DNA from: Lentisphaerota bacterium
GTDB lineage: Bacteria; Verrucomicrobiota; Lentisphaeria; Victivallales; Victivallaceae
Direction of reading: 5' to 3'
Length of the DNA: 64,000 bases
Assembly: GCA_015061775.1 (NCBI GenBank)
Contig: SUVY01000005.1
Span: 1 to 64,000 of the forward strand
In this document: positions 27,061 through 35,838 of the stretch, piece after piece
How positions within the stretch are numbered: the stretch's first letter is position 1
How the letters are laid out: every line of letters starts with the position of its first letter
Notes under the pieces: model-generated
What the model saw: the letters and a program-made list of their open reading frames with translations, nothing else
Told to the model about the DNA's origin: nothing
Database searches by the model: none
Made by a program: the position numbers and the translations under genes

Positions 27061-27693
27061 ATGCTTTTTTTGAATAAAAAACTCAGATTTCCTGCGATAC
27101 TTCTGTTTTTGACAGCGGTGGTGTTTTCGTGCGGAACCTCGGCGAAAACAGCCAAACAAGCCAGAGAGTCCGCCCGGTGGTTTCTTGCCGCCGCCGCCGA
27201 CCGCGGAAAAATGGACAACTCTTTTGAACGCGAAAAACAACTGGTCTCCATACTTGATGAGCTCGCAAGATCGAGCGGAGAACTCGCCGTCGAAAGCAGC
27301 GACCTCGCAAGAGAAATGCAGCGGCTCATTGCTGAATCCGGAGTATCCCCTGCCCGGGCGGCAAGTCTGCGCATAAAAACCGAAAGAGTCATCCGCCTTG
27401 CCGGAAACGTCGCAGCTGTCACCGAAGGCAGCCGCAGAAGTTCCTCCGAAGTATTGGCAAGGTGCCGCATAATTGCCATCAATCCTGAGCTCAACCTCGT
27501 AGCCATCGAAGCAGGTTCAAGAAGCGGAGTTTTCAAAGGCATGATTTTCAAAACCATCGATACCGTCACTCCGGTCGAACTGCGCATCAGCATCACCAAC
27601 CCGGATATATCCGGAGCTGTCATAGTCAAAGGCAAGATGTCTGATCTCGCTCCCGGAATGAGCGTGACCGCCATCGAACACAGGAAAAATTAG
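27061..27693 (+). CDS. Putative lipoprotein upstream of Tad-like genes
   Basis: A 210-residue protein with an N-terminal hydrophobic signal and a lipobox-like VVFSC ending in Cys24; this is why the start at 27061 is preferred over an upstream in-frame ATG (26968) that would bury the signal. Residues about 40-130 are a charged, Ala/Glu/Arg-rich helical region, likely coiled coil. The C-terminal 75 residues (RCRIIAINPELNLVAIEAGSRSGVFKGMIF...) form a small beta-domain. The ribosome site is weak. It is followed 3 bp later by a TadE-like gene, so it is probably a membrane-attached accessory of that system. No specific family recognised. Confidence 0.6.
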   Translation: MLFLNKKLRFPAILLFLTAVVFSCGTSAKTAKQARESARWFLAAAADRGKMDNSFEREKQLVSILDELARSSGELAVESSDLAREMQRLIAESGVSPARAASLRIKTERVIRLAGNVAAVTEGSRRSSSEVLARCRIIAINPELNLVAIEAGSRSGVFKGMIFKTIDTVTPVELRISITNPDISGAVIVKGKMSDLAPGMSVTAIEHRKN

Positions 27694-27696
27694 TCT

Positions 27697-28212
27697 ATGG
27701 GCAAAAAACGCTTCTGCCGCGGTGTTTCTCTCGTGGAGTCCATGTTTGCTATCTGCATCATGTGTCTGCTCTTTTTTGCCCTGCTCCAGATATGGTACTG
27801 GTGCAACTCGCGCCTCTTCTGCCGCTATGGAGCTTATTACGCCGCCAAAGCCAAAAGCACCGGGTTCAACAATCACATGGTACTGCGAGCCGCAAGAGTG
27901 GCATCTATTCCGGCATCAGGAAGGTCACGCTCCACCCACAGACGGGACTCCATCGACGACGCCAAAGCCTACATGGTACACGGAGACGGCAGCGGAGTAA
28001 GCTATCAGTACTGGCACCCCACCAATGCCGGAGACCCTGAACTCCAGGTCAGCGGCAAATTCGACGGTCCGGAACTTCATGCCAGAGTCAAAATACGCTT
28101 TATGACCATGTTGAGTTCAAGCTTCAACAAAATATTCGGGATCACCGATCCTCCTGACCCGCAGGCGGTGGTCAAAATGTATAACTACTCCGACACCTAC
28201 CTTGAGGATTGA
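27697..28212 (+). CDS. TadE-like pseudopilin
   Basis: A 171-residue protein with a short basic leader (MGKKRFCRG), then VSLVESMFAICIMCLLFFALLQIWYW, a single membrane segment starting with the Glu-containing pattern of Tad/Flp pseudopilins. The rest is a variable globular part with a His/Arg/Ser-rich loop. In Tad systems such proteins are processed after the Gly and are minor pilus components. It is the first of three genes of this kind in one operon; no pilus ATPase or secretin is in the window. The assignment rests on the N-terminal pattern and neighbours. Confidence 0.55.
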   Translation: MGKKRFCRGVSLVESMFAICIMCLLFFALLQIWYWCNSRLFCRYGAYYAAKAKSTGFNNHMVLRAARVASIPASGRSRSTHRRDSIDDAKAYMVHGDGSGVSYQYWHPTNAGDPELQVSGKFDGPELHARVKIRFMTMLSSSFNKIFGITDPPDPQAVVKMYNYSDTYLED

Positions 28213-28216
28213 GCGT

Positions 28217-30232
28217 ATGAAGAACTCCACAGAAAAACGCGAATCAGGACAGGTGCTCATCACCGGAGTCATCATGCTCATCGCGCTGCTGCTCCTGCTG
28301 CTGAGCATATTCGATGTCCACAACCTCATCCGGGCAAAATTCAAATTTGAGACCGCCCAGCAATCCGCCGCCCTCGCCGGAGCAAGATGGCAGAAGGAGT
28401 CGCTCAACCTTATCGGTGAAATAAATATCCTGAAGGCGTGTGTCACGCTGCTCGAAGGTGAAAAAAACTGGGATATCCCGCTTCCTCCGGACAGACCGCG
28501 CTACGAAGAGGCGCGCAAACAGGCCATCCAGGGAAGGCTCGACCAGCTGACCGAAATGCAGACCCGCGTAAGCTTCATCGGTCCGCTCATCGGATACGGT
28601 GCCGCCCAGCAGGCTGCAAAGGCAAACGGTATGCGGGCTGTGAAGAAGAGGAACAACTCCGAAGGACACGCGCTCTCGACATATACGCGACGGCTGCTCA
28701 TGCGCCACGCGGCTGGAAAAACTCATCCGATAAATAATTACGACTGGTTCTTTCCCTATCTCGACATGGTCAACCGCATAGCAGCTTCCGGAGTAGCTGT
28801 GCTTCCCAACGCCAGAGGAACCGGACGACCTGTGGTCACTCCTTCCGCCCTCGGAAGCAACTCCTTCTATGACGCGCTGCTCAAACACAAAACCGAGATA
28901 GCCCTCATAAGAAAGCGGGGCAAACGCGTTCAGGGAGATCAGTCTTCGTGGCTGGGAATCGTTTACAACATGGTGCGTGACCACCAGACTTGGACTAATC
29001 ACGTCCTCGCCGACACCCGCTACTGGGAAATCGATTACAGTTTGAGTTCATTTCCCAACGAAAGCGAGATATTCACTCTCGGTGTCCAGACGGGATTTTC
29101 CGATGACCGCCAATGGGAATATGAGCCTACGTTCAGCGGGTTCTCCAACGATGAAGAATCCAAGCGGCATTACAGCGGAGTTCCGGTGCTTCCGGGAGAG
29201 ATGAAGTGGTTCTGCTATGATGACTCCTGGTATCCGGAATACTTTGCCAAAAAATTTGCCGACTACAAAGTCAACCACTTCGACTACTGGTTCGGAGGCA
29301 CTATCCTGCGCTCAAAAGTAAAGGAAAAATACCGCTACGAGGGAGCCGCCGCATACGCCGAAGCCTCCTCGCTTGAAGTTGACCGTGCCCTGAGATTCCG
29401 TCCGGAACGCAAGTTCAACGATACCAAAAGCTCCGTCATCCGCAAACGCAACGCCTCTTCTGTGACCGTCGGAACCAAGCGCGGCTGGGAGGATTACGAC
29501 AGCGACACCTTCTCGACAAGTTACCGTCCGGGAGCGATCGCAAAAGCATTGGGAGAGCTCTCAAATGAGCGTACTCCTATCGCTGTTCCTGTCATTCTTC
29601 CGGTATTCGATAAAGTGGTGCTCATGCCGACGTATATGCCTATCCCCGCAGGATTTGAGGTGTTGAGAAATCTTGACTCTCCGCTCGACGACTTTCTTGT
29701 ATGGCTCGCCGATGAGAGCGTAAGATCGGTATATAATTACAAACACGCACCTCCTGACAGGACTCTGCCGTTCCTCGAGGCTCTTCAGGAGCTCTCTAAA
29801 GATAAGGAATTCCGCTGCTACGCCTACAATCCCGATACCCAATACGATGTTCAGAAACTCTACGCTTCCTCAGCGGGTTTCCTCTTTGCCTGGAGCAAAA
29901 ACTACACCACGTACGCCTACTCCGAAAATAACCGCGGAGGACTCGGTTGGCTGCAGGAACCCCGCAGATGCAGCGATATATCCACGCAGGGCACTCCGGG
30001 AAAAAGCGTGACCTGCCCCGATACCATCAACGGAGGCGATGCCACGCGCTTCTATGTCAGCAAATATGAATACTATGTCGTTGACTCAAAAGGAAAAGTC
30101 ATCACCAATGAGGACAGCGATCCCACGATAAGATACACCACACACGCTCCCGGCTGCAACTGCCCCAACTGTTGCGGAGATCATATCATTCCGAGCAATT
30201 ACAATTCGCAGAAAGGGCCTCCGAGAATATGA
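28217..30232 (+). CDS. TadG-like protein
   Basis: A 671-residue protein with an N-terminal SGQVLITGVIMLIALLLLLLS segment, the Tad/TadG pattern (one membrane anchor after a short Lys/Arg-rich leader). A long extracytoplasmic part rich in Tyr, Trp and charged residues follows, and the C-terminus holds a CNCPNCCGDH cluster. No von Willebrand MIDAS motif was noticed, unlike classic TadG. The start at 28217 follows GAGGATTGAGCGT; an in-frame TTG at 28202 overlaps the previous gene and is less likely. The stop overlaps the following gene (ATGA). Probably a pilus-associated or envelope protein; function inferred from the anchor and context only. Confidence 0.5.
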   Translation: MKNSTEKRESGQVLITGVIMLIALLLLLLSIFDVHNLIRAKFKFETAQQSAALAGARWQKESLNLIGEINILKACVTLLEGEKNWDIPLPPDRPRYEEARKQAIQGRLDQLTEMQTRVSFIGPLIGYGAAQQAAKANGMRAVKKRNNSEGHALSTYTRRLLMRHAAGKTHPINNYDWFFPYLDMVNRIAASGVAVLPNARGTGRPVVTPSALGSNSFYDALLKHKTEIALIRKRGKRVQGDQSSWLGIVYNMVRDHQTWTNHVLADTRYWEIDYSLSSFPNESEIFTLGVQTGFSDDRQWEYEPTFSGFSNDEESKRHYSGVPVLPGEMKWFCYDDSWYPEYFAKKFADYKVNHFDYWFGGTILRSKVKEKYRYEGAAAYAEASSLEVDRALRFRPERKFNDTKSSVIRKRNASSVTVGTKRGWEDYDSDTFSTSYRPGAIAKALGELSNERTPIAVPVILPVFDKVVLMPTYMPIPAGFEVLRNLDSPLDDFLVWLADESVRSVYNYKHAPPDRTLPFLEALQELSKDKEFRCYAYNPDTQYDVQKLYASSAGFLFAWSKNYTTYAYSENNRGGLGWLQEPRRCSDISTQGTPGKSVTCPDTINGGDATRFYVSKYEYYVVDSKGKVITNEDSDPTIRYTTHAPGCNCPNCCGDHIIPSNYNSQKGPPRI

Positions 30233-30939
30233 TTTGCGACAGACGGCAATCCGGGCAGGCGATGATCGAACTTGCCCTTATGCTCCTATTGATGACCTTT
30301 GCCACGCTCGGAATGCTCATGGTCTGCGGAATGGCTGATTTCGCCGATGAGACGCTGCTCGATGCCCGGCATATAGCTGAAGTGCGCTCAAAAAACACAA
30401 GCGTCAACGAGACGGGTTCGGAGTACTCCACTTGGCAGAACAACACCTATGATGAACCGTATTCCGGAATGTCCATCCCGTTCAACATGGATGAAAAGCC
30501 GGTCAAAGGAACGAACTCCATCGGAACTTTCGGAGAAAATCTCTCCGACGCCGGAAAGTCTGTTCCCGTTGACGGCTCCGCCTATGCAAACTACAAAAAG
30601 CTCAACAAGTATCACCGGCTCAACGACTTTGACAACACCTCCTTTGAACACGATTTCTTCGACCGGTCAAACTCGGAAAATATGTTCCACGCCGCAAATC
30701 TGGTGCGGGCAAGGTCGGACAACACATCAAATAATCCTCTGTCCAGAGTCCTCAGCCGCGATGGTCACCGCAAAGCCGCCCATATATCCAATTCGGAAAA
30801 CGAAGCCTACAACGACCTGCTCAAAGCATTTATCCGTCTCTTCGGAGTCGATCTCGAAGAGGCAGGACACAAGATAAAAAACGCCCCCAGTTCGGCTGTA
30901 TTCATGCCGTCAACTGACAACACTACGGAGAAAGAATGA
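30229..30939 (+). CDS. TadE-like protein, second
   Basis: A 236-residue protein starting MICDRRQSGQAMIELALMLL..., the GQAxxEfAL pattern of TadE/TadF pseudopilins, with a single membrane segment at about residues 8-32. The remaining 200 residues are hydrophilic, rich in Asn, Ser and Asp, with no known domain. The start at 30229 overlaps the stop of the TadG-like gene and the stop at 30939 overlaps cinA (ATGA), so the pilin-like block is translationally coupled to cinA. Confidence 0.55.
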   Translation: MICDRRQSGQAMIELALMLLLMTFATLGMLMVCGMADFADETLLDARHIAEVRSKNTSVNETGSEYSTWQNNTYDEPYSGMSIPFNMDEKPVKGTNSIGTFGENLSDAGKSVPVDGSAYANYKKLNKYHRLNDFDNTSFEHDFFDRSNSENMFHAANLVRARSDNTSNNPLSRVLSRDGHRKAAHISNSENEAYNDLLKAFIRLFGVDLEEAGHKIKNAPSSAVFMPSTDNTTEKE

Positions 30940-32186
30940 AACTTGAATGTATTTTTACCGGCAATGAACTCCTGACCGGCAGCACAGTCAACACCAATAT
31001 ATCCGAGCTCGGAAAACTCCTGACCGCCAACGGGCTTGAGATCGGCTTCGCCTGCACCTGCCGCGACTCCCGCGCAGGAATAAGCCGCGCCATAGCCTCC
31101 GCACTCGACCGCGCCGACACTGTCATCATCTGCGGCGGTCTCGGAGGAACATCCGACGACCTCTCCATTGAAGCCGCCAGCCGTTTTTTCGGGCTCAAAA
31201 CATCTTCCGACCCCGAACTTGAGGAAAAAGTCCGCGCCTTCTGGGCACAGCGGCACACGGGACACTGTCCGAAATTTCTGCTCAAACAGGCACTTCTTCC
31301 TGAAACCGCAAGAAAGATCCCCAACGACTTCGGCTCGGCGACCGGAATCGCCTTCGATACAGTTTTTGACGGCGAATCCCGCCGGATATACCTTACTCCA
31401 GGACCTCCGCACGAATTCCTGCCGATGATGGAAAACTACATCGTTCCCGAGCTGTGCGAAAGAGCCGGAAGCGACCGTATTTTCACTCTCGGTTTCCTCG
31501 CCTGCGGCTCCGGAGAGGCAAAGTTGAGCACCATTGTCCGCAAACTCAAGACTGACGAAAAATTCAACTGCGCCTACACCGCCTGTGCCGAAGGGTGCCG
31601 CTTCTACATCTCCGGAACCGACAAAGACGCGGTCACAGCCGCACTCGAAGAGGTGCGCGCAAACGTCGGAGACGGCGCACTCGATATCGGAGAGCTCTCT
31701 CTCGAAGCCAAACTCATAAGCCTCATGTCCGAAAAAGGACTCACCCTCTCCACGGCTGAATCCTGTACAGGAGGGCTGATATCCGCGCTCATAACCGATG
31801 TTCCCGGAGCATCCGCTGTGTATATGGGCAGCGCAGTAACTTACAGCAACGAGATGAAAGAGCGTCTGCTCGGAGTTCCGCACGATACCCTCGAAAACTT
31901 CGGAGCCGTAAGCGCAGAAACCGCCCAAGCCATGGCTGCCGGAGCTTGCCGCAACCTCGGAACTGACGCCTCGATCGCCGTTACCGGCATAGCAGGCCCC
32001 AGAGGCGGGACTCCGGAAAAACCCGTCGGTCTCGTCTATGTCGGCGTCTGCTTCAAGGGAAAAGTCAATGTCATCGAACTGCGCCTCAGGGGAACCCGCA
32101 GCGCAGTGAGAGAACGCACACGCGCCTGCGCCCTGCTCGAACTCTTCAAAGCTGTTTCAGGAGAGGATACCGAATGCTGGGTCTGA
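30936..32186 (+). CDS. cinA: CinA, nicotinamide-nucleotide amidase/pyrophosphatase
   Basis: A 416-residue two-domain CinA. The N-terminal MoaB/MogA-like domain (LECIFTGNELLTG, VIICGGLGGTSDD near 70) is linked to ADP-ribose pyrophosphatase-type activity. The C-terminal PncC domain (TAESCTGGLISALIT near 270, then TYSNEMKERLLGV) deamidates NMN. Length is normal for the fused form. It recycles pyridine nucleotides and is induced with competence or recombination genes in some bacteria. It overlaps the pilin-like gene upstream by 4 bp and recN downstream by 13 bp, placing it in a competence/repair-flavoured operon. Confidence 0.93.
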   Translation: MKLECIFTGNELLTGSTVNTNISELGKLLTANGLEIGFACTCRDSRAGISRAIASALDRADTVIICGGLGGTSDDLSIEAASRFFGLKTSSDPELEEKVRAFWAQRHTGHCPKFLLKQALLPETARKIPNDFGSATGIAFDTVFDGESRRIYLTPGPPHEFLPMMENYIVPELCERAGSDRIFTLGFLACGSGEAKLSTIVRKLKTDEKFNCAYTACAEGCRFYISGTDKDAVTAALEEVRANVGDGALDIGELSLEAKLISLMSEKGLTLSTAESCTGGLISALITDVPGASAVYMGSAVTYSNEMKERLLGVPHDTLENFGAVSAETAQAMAAGACRNLGTDASIAVTGIAGPRGGTPEKPVGLVYVGVCFKGKVNVIELRLRGTRSAVRERTRACALLELFKAVSGEDTECWV

Positions 32187-33820
32187 TAAAAATTTCCGAC
32201 TACGCCCTCATCGAAGAGTGCGAACTTGAATTCGGTCCGAACTTCAACGTGGTGACCGGAGAGTCCGGTGCCGGAAAATCCATCCTTATGAGCGCAGTCG
32301 CCTTCCTGCTCGGAGGACGCACCGACCGCTCCGTCATCCGCACCGGATGTCAGCGCGCATCAGTCACGGGGTGTTTCACTGTTCCGGAAGAACTCAGAAG
32401 CGATATATCAAAACTGCTCGATGAAGCGGGAATTGCTTTTGATATCTCTTCCGGAGAACTTGCGCTCCGCAGAGTCGTCACCCCAAGCGCAACACGCAAC
32501 TTCATCAATGACACTCCGGCTGGAGCAAAACTGCTCTCCGAAGCCGGAGCCATGCTCATAGACCTGCACGGTGCAAGCGAACACCTGTCGCTTACAAGTC
32601 CGGCAAGGCAGCTTGAACTCTTGGACCATTATCTGCAACTCGATGACCTCAAGGATATCTGTTCCGACTGTTACAAAAAACTCAAAGAGCTGCAAGCTGA
32701 AAGAGAAAATTTTTCGGCAGATATTCCGACCGAAGCCGAAGTCGAGCACCTTGAAAACACCATCAGCGAGATCGACGCCGTCTCTCCGGAAGAGGGAGAA
32801 GACGAAAAGCTCTCCGCAAAGCAGAAGATCGGAGCCAATGCCAGAGAGATCATCAACTCCGCACGGGAGTTATCCAATATGCTCAATGAGAGTGAGGACT
32901 CCATATCCGACCGCCTGGGCAGCGTATATCAGAAACTTCAGGAGCTCTCTCGGATAGACGAGAGCCTTACCTCCTCCCTCGCCGCCGAGTGCAGCGATAT
33001 CCAGGACAGAGTCTCAGAGCTCGCCCGCAGCATCGCCCTGCTCGCCGAAAAGGTTGAAATAGACCCCGAGGAGCTTCAGGCTGTCGAACTGCGGATGGAA
33101 GAGATTTTCAAACTCAAACGCCGCTACGCCCCGGATATCGGAATGATTCTCGATATCAGACGGCGCGCCGCAGAGAAACTGGAAAAATCCCGCAACGCCC
33201 AAACCATGCTTTCCGAATTCGACCGCAAGGAGGCGGAGTTGACCCGCAAGCTCGATGAAGCGTGCCGCAAGTTATCCAGTATGCGCAGGGAAAACTGTCA
33301 AAAGTTCACCTCCGCCGTTGTGCAGAAACTGCACACTATCGGCTTTCTTAAAAGTGAGATAATCGCTGAGTTCACACCGACTCAGCCCTCCCCCTCCGGC
33401 GCGGACAGAGTTGAACTGCTCTTTTCCGCCAACCCGGGAGAGGCCCCGGCTCCGCTCCGCAAGATCGCAAGCAGCGGCGAATTGTCGCGTCTTATGCTCG
33501 CTCTGAAAACCGTCCTCGTTGACGCCGACCGCATCCCAACCGTCATATTCGATGAGATAGATATGAACATCGGAGGTGAAACCGCCAATAAAGTCGGCTG
33601 CGAATTAAAAGAGCTCGGAAAAAACCGCCAGATACTCTGCATTTCTCATCTGGCACAAGTCGCCTCCAAAGCCAATATCCACTTTGAAGTGACAAAATCT
33701 GTCGAAGACGGAAGGACCGTTTCGCACGTAAAACGGCTCGCAGATCCGACTTTGGAATTGGCAAGAATGCTCGGAGGAGGCCCCGCAGCACTCGAACACG
33801 CCCGGAAGCTCCTGAAGTAA
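32174..33820 (+). CDS. recN: DNA repair protein RecN
   Basis: A 548-residue SMC-like ATPase: Walker A VTGESGAGKSILM near residue 27, a long coiled-coil centre (about 150-370) and the signature/Walker B pair ASSGELSRLMLALK and TVIFDEIDMNIGG near 430-460, then HLAQVA. It binds broken DNA ends and helps recombinational repair. Slightly shorter than the usual 553-560 residues. It begins inside the cinA reading frame (13 bp overlap). A repeat A hairpin starts 26 bp after the stop. Confidence 0.95.
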   Translation: MLGLIKISDYALIEECELEFGPNFNVVTGESGAGKSILMSAVAFLLGGRTDRSVIRTGCQRASVTGCFTVPEELRSDISKLLDEAGIAFDISSGELALRRVVTPSATRNFINDTPAGAKLLSEAGAMLIDLHGASEHLSLTSPARQLELLDHYLQLDDLKDICSDCYKKLKELQAERENFSADIPTEAEVEHLENTISEIDAVSPEEGEDEKLSAKQKIGANAREIINSARELSNMLNESEDSISDRLGSVYQKLQELSRIDESLTSSLAAECSDIQDRVSELARSIALLAEKVEIDPEELQAVELRMEEIFKLKRRYAPDIGMILDIRRRAAEKLEKSRNAQTMLSEFDRKEAELTRKLDEACRKLSSMRRENCQKFTSAVVQKLHTIGFLKSEIIAEFTPTQPSPSGADRVELLFSANPGEAPAPLRKIASSGELSRLMLALKTVLVDADRIPTVIFDEIDMNIGGETANKVGCELKELGKNRQILCISHLAQVASKANIHFEVTKSVEDGRTVSHVKRLADPTLELARMLGGGPAALEHARKLLK

Positions 33821-33845
33821 TGTTTTTTTGTAAAGGGGGGTGTTC

Positions 33846-33945
33846 TTGGGGAAGGGAGAAACTTCTTTTCGCGGGAAAAGAAGTTTCTCCCTTCCCCAAA
33901 CCCCATCCCTCTTCAAGAAAAGCGGCGTACTTGGGAGGGAGTTGA
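33846..33945. repeat. Repeat family A, copy after recN
   Basis: A perfect 25 bp stem pairs 33846-33870 with 33875-33899 around GCGG, with the core AAACTTCTTTTC identical to the recD2 copy. CTTCAAGAAAAGCGG follows. The stem arm carries compensatory changes relative to the recD2 copy (GGGAG versus GGGCG), so pairing is kept. Nothing else is seen in 33946-34092. Confidence 0.85.
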
Positions 33946-34092
33946 TTTGAGAGTTGTTTCTGGAAATGCCGGAGCACTTGGATTTGAGGGCAGACATTGA
34001 CTGGAAGCTGTATTTGAGCTGCTTTGAACGGAGTTTTTTGACAATTCCGGAAAAGTTTTTCACAAAAAGTGGGACAATGCCTGAAAAAGAGC

Positions 34093-34120
34093 TTGAAATA
34101 ACGCCGTTTTGTGATATATT
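34093..34120 (+). promoter_or_regulatory. rpmE promoter
   Basis: TTGAAA (34093-34098), 16 bp, TATATT (34115-34120), about 55 bp before the rpmE ATG. Confidence 0.65.
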
Positions 34121-34176
34121 TAAACTCTGACAATTGAATTTTAATTAACCAATTATATAACAGGAAGCAGTTACAA

Positions 34177-34377
34177 ATGAAAAAAGACATCCATCCGACT
34201 TATCAGGATGCCACCGTCTCCTGCGCCTGCGGCGAAGTTTGGCACATCAAGTCAACCCGTCCGGAGGTCAAGGTCGGCATCTGCGCCAAGTGCCACCCCT
34301 TCTTCACCGGCAAACAGAAATTCGTTGATACCGCCGGTCGTATCGACAAATTCAACCGCCGCTACAAGAAGGCGTAA
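34177..34377 (+). CDS. rpmE: 50S ribosomal protein L31
   Basis: A 66-residue L31 of the zinc-binding (C+) type: Cys16, Cys18, Cys36 and Cys39 provide the CxC and CxxC ligands. The start MKKDIHPTY and the [20 protein letters not shown] segment are typical. It joins the large-subunit central protuberance and bridges to the small subunit. CAGGAAGCAG precedes the ATG. Transcribed alone, with a terminator directly behind. Confidence 0.96.
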   Translation: MKKDIHPTYQDATVSCACGEVWHIKSTRPEVKVGICAKCHPFFTGKQKFVDTAGRIDKFNRRYKKA

Positions 34378-34394
34378 GTCTCTTTCAGCGTCTC

Positions 34395-34423
34395 GGCTTG
34401 CCCGTCAAAAGGCAAGCCTTTTT
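34395..34423 (+). terminator. rpmE terminator
   Basis: GGCTTGCC (34395-34402) pairs with GGCAAGCC (34411-34418), followed by five T. Confidence 0.88.
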
Positions 34424-34432
34424 ACTTTATGC

Positions 34433-34600
34433 GCTATCCCTGATATGGGTAGATGATGCGGGGGATGGGCGAAACTTCTTTTCACGCGCCCCTATCCCCC
34501 TGTCCACCGTAGCCTTGCGCGAAGGTGGAACTTCAAGAAAAGCGGAGTTCTTGGTTATTATTCATAAAGTGGTTTTGTTACCTTCCTATATAGGGGAAAA
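34433..34600. repeat. Repeat family A, copy before prfA
   Basis: Contains ATATGGGTAGATGATGCG (the reverse complement of the right end of the copy at 35839-36037, with one change), GGGCGAAACTTCTTTTC, a CCACCGTAGCCTTGCGCGAAGGTGG hairpin module (given here as CCACC...GGTGG at 34505-34528) and ACTTCAAGAAAAGCGG. The main hairpin has lost its right arm, so this is a degenerate copy. It lies between the rpmE terminator and prfA. Confidence 0.7.
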
Positions 34601-34624
34601 GCCTTAGTTTAAAGGAGTTTGTAT

Positions 34625-35713
34625 ATGGTTCCAACTGACATTTCTGCTTACATCGAAAAACTGCGTATCAGAGCCGAAGAGCTTGTAAAAGAGCTCGCCG
34701 ATCCGGATATCTATGCCAAAACTGATGTATTCAGAAAAGTCAATCAGGAACACAGCAAGCTCAGCACCCTTCTCGAAAAATTTGACGATTGGGTAAAATC
34801 CCTGAACGATCTCGATGACAACCGATCCATGCTCGGGGAGGAACAGGACCCGGAACTCAAAGAGCTCATCGAAAGCGATATCGCACAGCTGGAAACCAGA
34901 TGTGCCGCCCTCGAAGAGGATATTCAGATATCACTTCTTCCTCCTGACCCCAACGACTCAAAAAATATCATCGTCGAGATCCAGCCCGCCGCCGGAGGCG
35001 ATGAAGCTGCCCTCTTTGCCAGCGAACTCTATCGTGCTTATCTCTATTTCGCTGAAAAATCCGGATGGAAAGTCGAAGTTCTCGAGCAATCCGACACCGA
35101 CCTCGGCGGAATAAAAAACGTCTCATTCTCCCTTTCCGGCTGCGACGTTTACAGCAAAATGAAGTTTGAAAGCGGAGTCCACCGCGTCCAGCGCGTTCCC
35201 TCCACTGAAGCCGGAGGCCGCATCCACACTTCGACCATCACCGTTTCTGTAATGCCTGAGGCAGAAGAGGTCGAACTCGATATCCGTCAGGAAGATCTGC
35301 GATTTGACGTGTTCCGGTCAAGCGGTCCCGGAGGACAATGCGTCAACACCACCGACAGCGCGGTGCGTGTCACCCACATTCCCACCGGGCTCTCTGTCGC
35401 AAGCCAGCAGGAAAAATCCCAGCACCGCAACAAAGAGATCGCTATCCGCATCCTCTATGCGCGGCTCCTTGAGCGCAAACAATCCGAAGAGGCGGCAAAA
35501 CTCGCCGCCGACAAACGCTCTCAGGTCGGTACCGGTGACCGCAGTGAGCGCATACGCACCTACAACTTTCCGCAAAACCGCGTCACCGACCACCGCTTCA
35601 ACGTCTCAAGCTTCGACCTGCCCAAGCTCATGCAGGGAGATATTGACCTTATCCTCAACCCCATTCTCAAACTCGTCTGCGAACAGCAGCTCGACAAACT
35701 GAGAAACAGTTGA
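34625..35713 (+). CDS. prfA: Peptide chain release factor 1
   Basis: A 362-residue class I release factor. The catalytic GGQ is at residues 236-238 (SGPGGQCVNTTDSAVR). The stop-codon-reading tripeptide of RF1 (PxT) appears as PST in VQRVPSTEAGGRIHTS, so it should read UAG and UAA; RF2 would have SPF. SD AAGGAG seven bases upstream fixes the ATG at 34625; a TTG six bases earlier is in frame but less likely. No prmC methyltransferase gene follows. The 344 bp gap behind it holds the promoter and repeat of the next gene. Confidence 0.95.
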   Translation: MVPTDISAYIEKLRIRAEELVKELADPDIYAKTDVFRKVNQEHSKLSTLLEKFDDWVKSLNDLDDNRSMLGEEQDPELKELIESDIAQLETRCAALEEDIQISLLPPDPNDSKNIIVEIQPAAGGDEAALFASELYRAYLYFAEKSGWKVEVLEQSDTDLGGIKNVSFSLSGCDVYSKMKFESGVHRVQRVPSTEAGGRIHTSTITVSVMPEAEEVELDIRQEDLRFDVFRSSGPGGQCVNTTDSAVRVTHIPTGLSVASQQEKSQHRNKEIAIRILYARLLERKQSEEAAKLAADKRSQVGTGDRSERIRTYNFPQNRVTDHRFNVSSFDLPKLMQGDIDLILNPILKLVCEQQLDKLRNS

Positions 35714-35787
35714 TCTTTCGCACACTTCCGCCGCCGCAGAGCGTGTCGTCAGCTCTGCCCGTTCTGGAAAAAATTTTTACAAAAAAT

Positions 35788-35800
35788 CTGATACTATCAG
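35788..35800. promoter_or_regulatory. Palindromic operator CTGATACTATCAG
   Basis: A perfect 6-1-6 palindrome abutting the -35 box of the next promoter, with another half-site TATCAG at 35808-35813 inside the spacer. It is the probable binding site of the GntR-SBP regulator encoded downstream, implying autoregulation. Confidence 0.55.
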
Positions 35801-35829
35801 TTGACAATATCAGTTTCAGGTGTTATATT
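35801..35829 (+). promoter_or_regulatory. Promoter of gntR-SBP operon
   Basis: TTGACA (35801-35806), 17 bp, TATATT (35824-35829): the best promoter match in the window. The ATG is 229 bp further on because repeat A lies between. Confidence 0.75.
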
Positions 35830-35838
35830 TATTATCAA

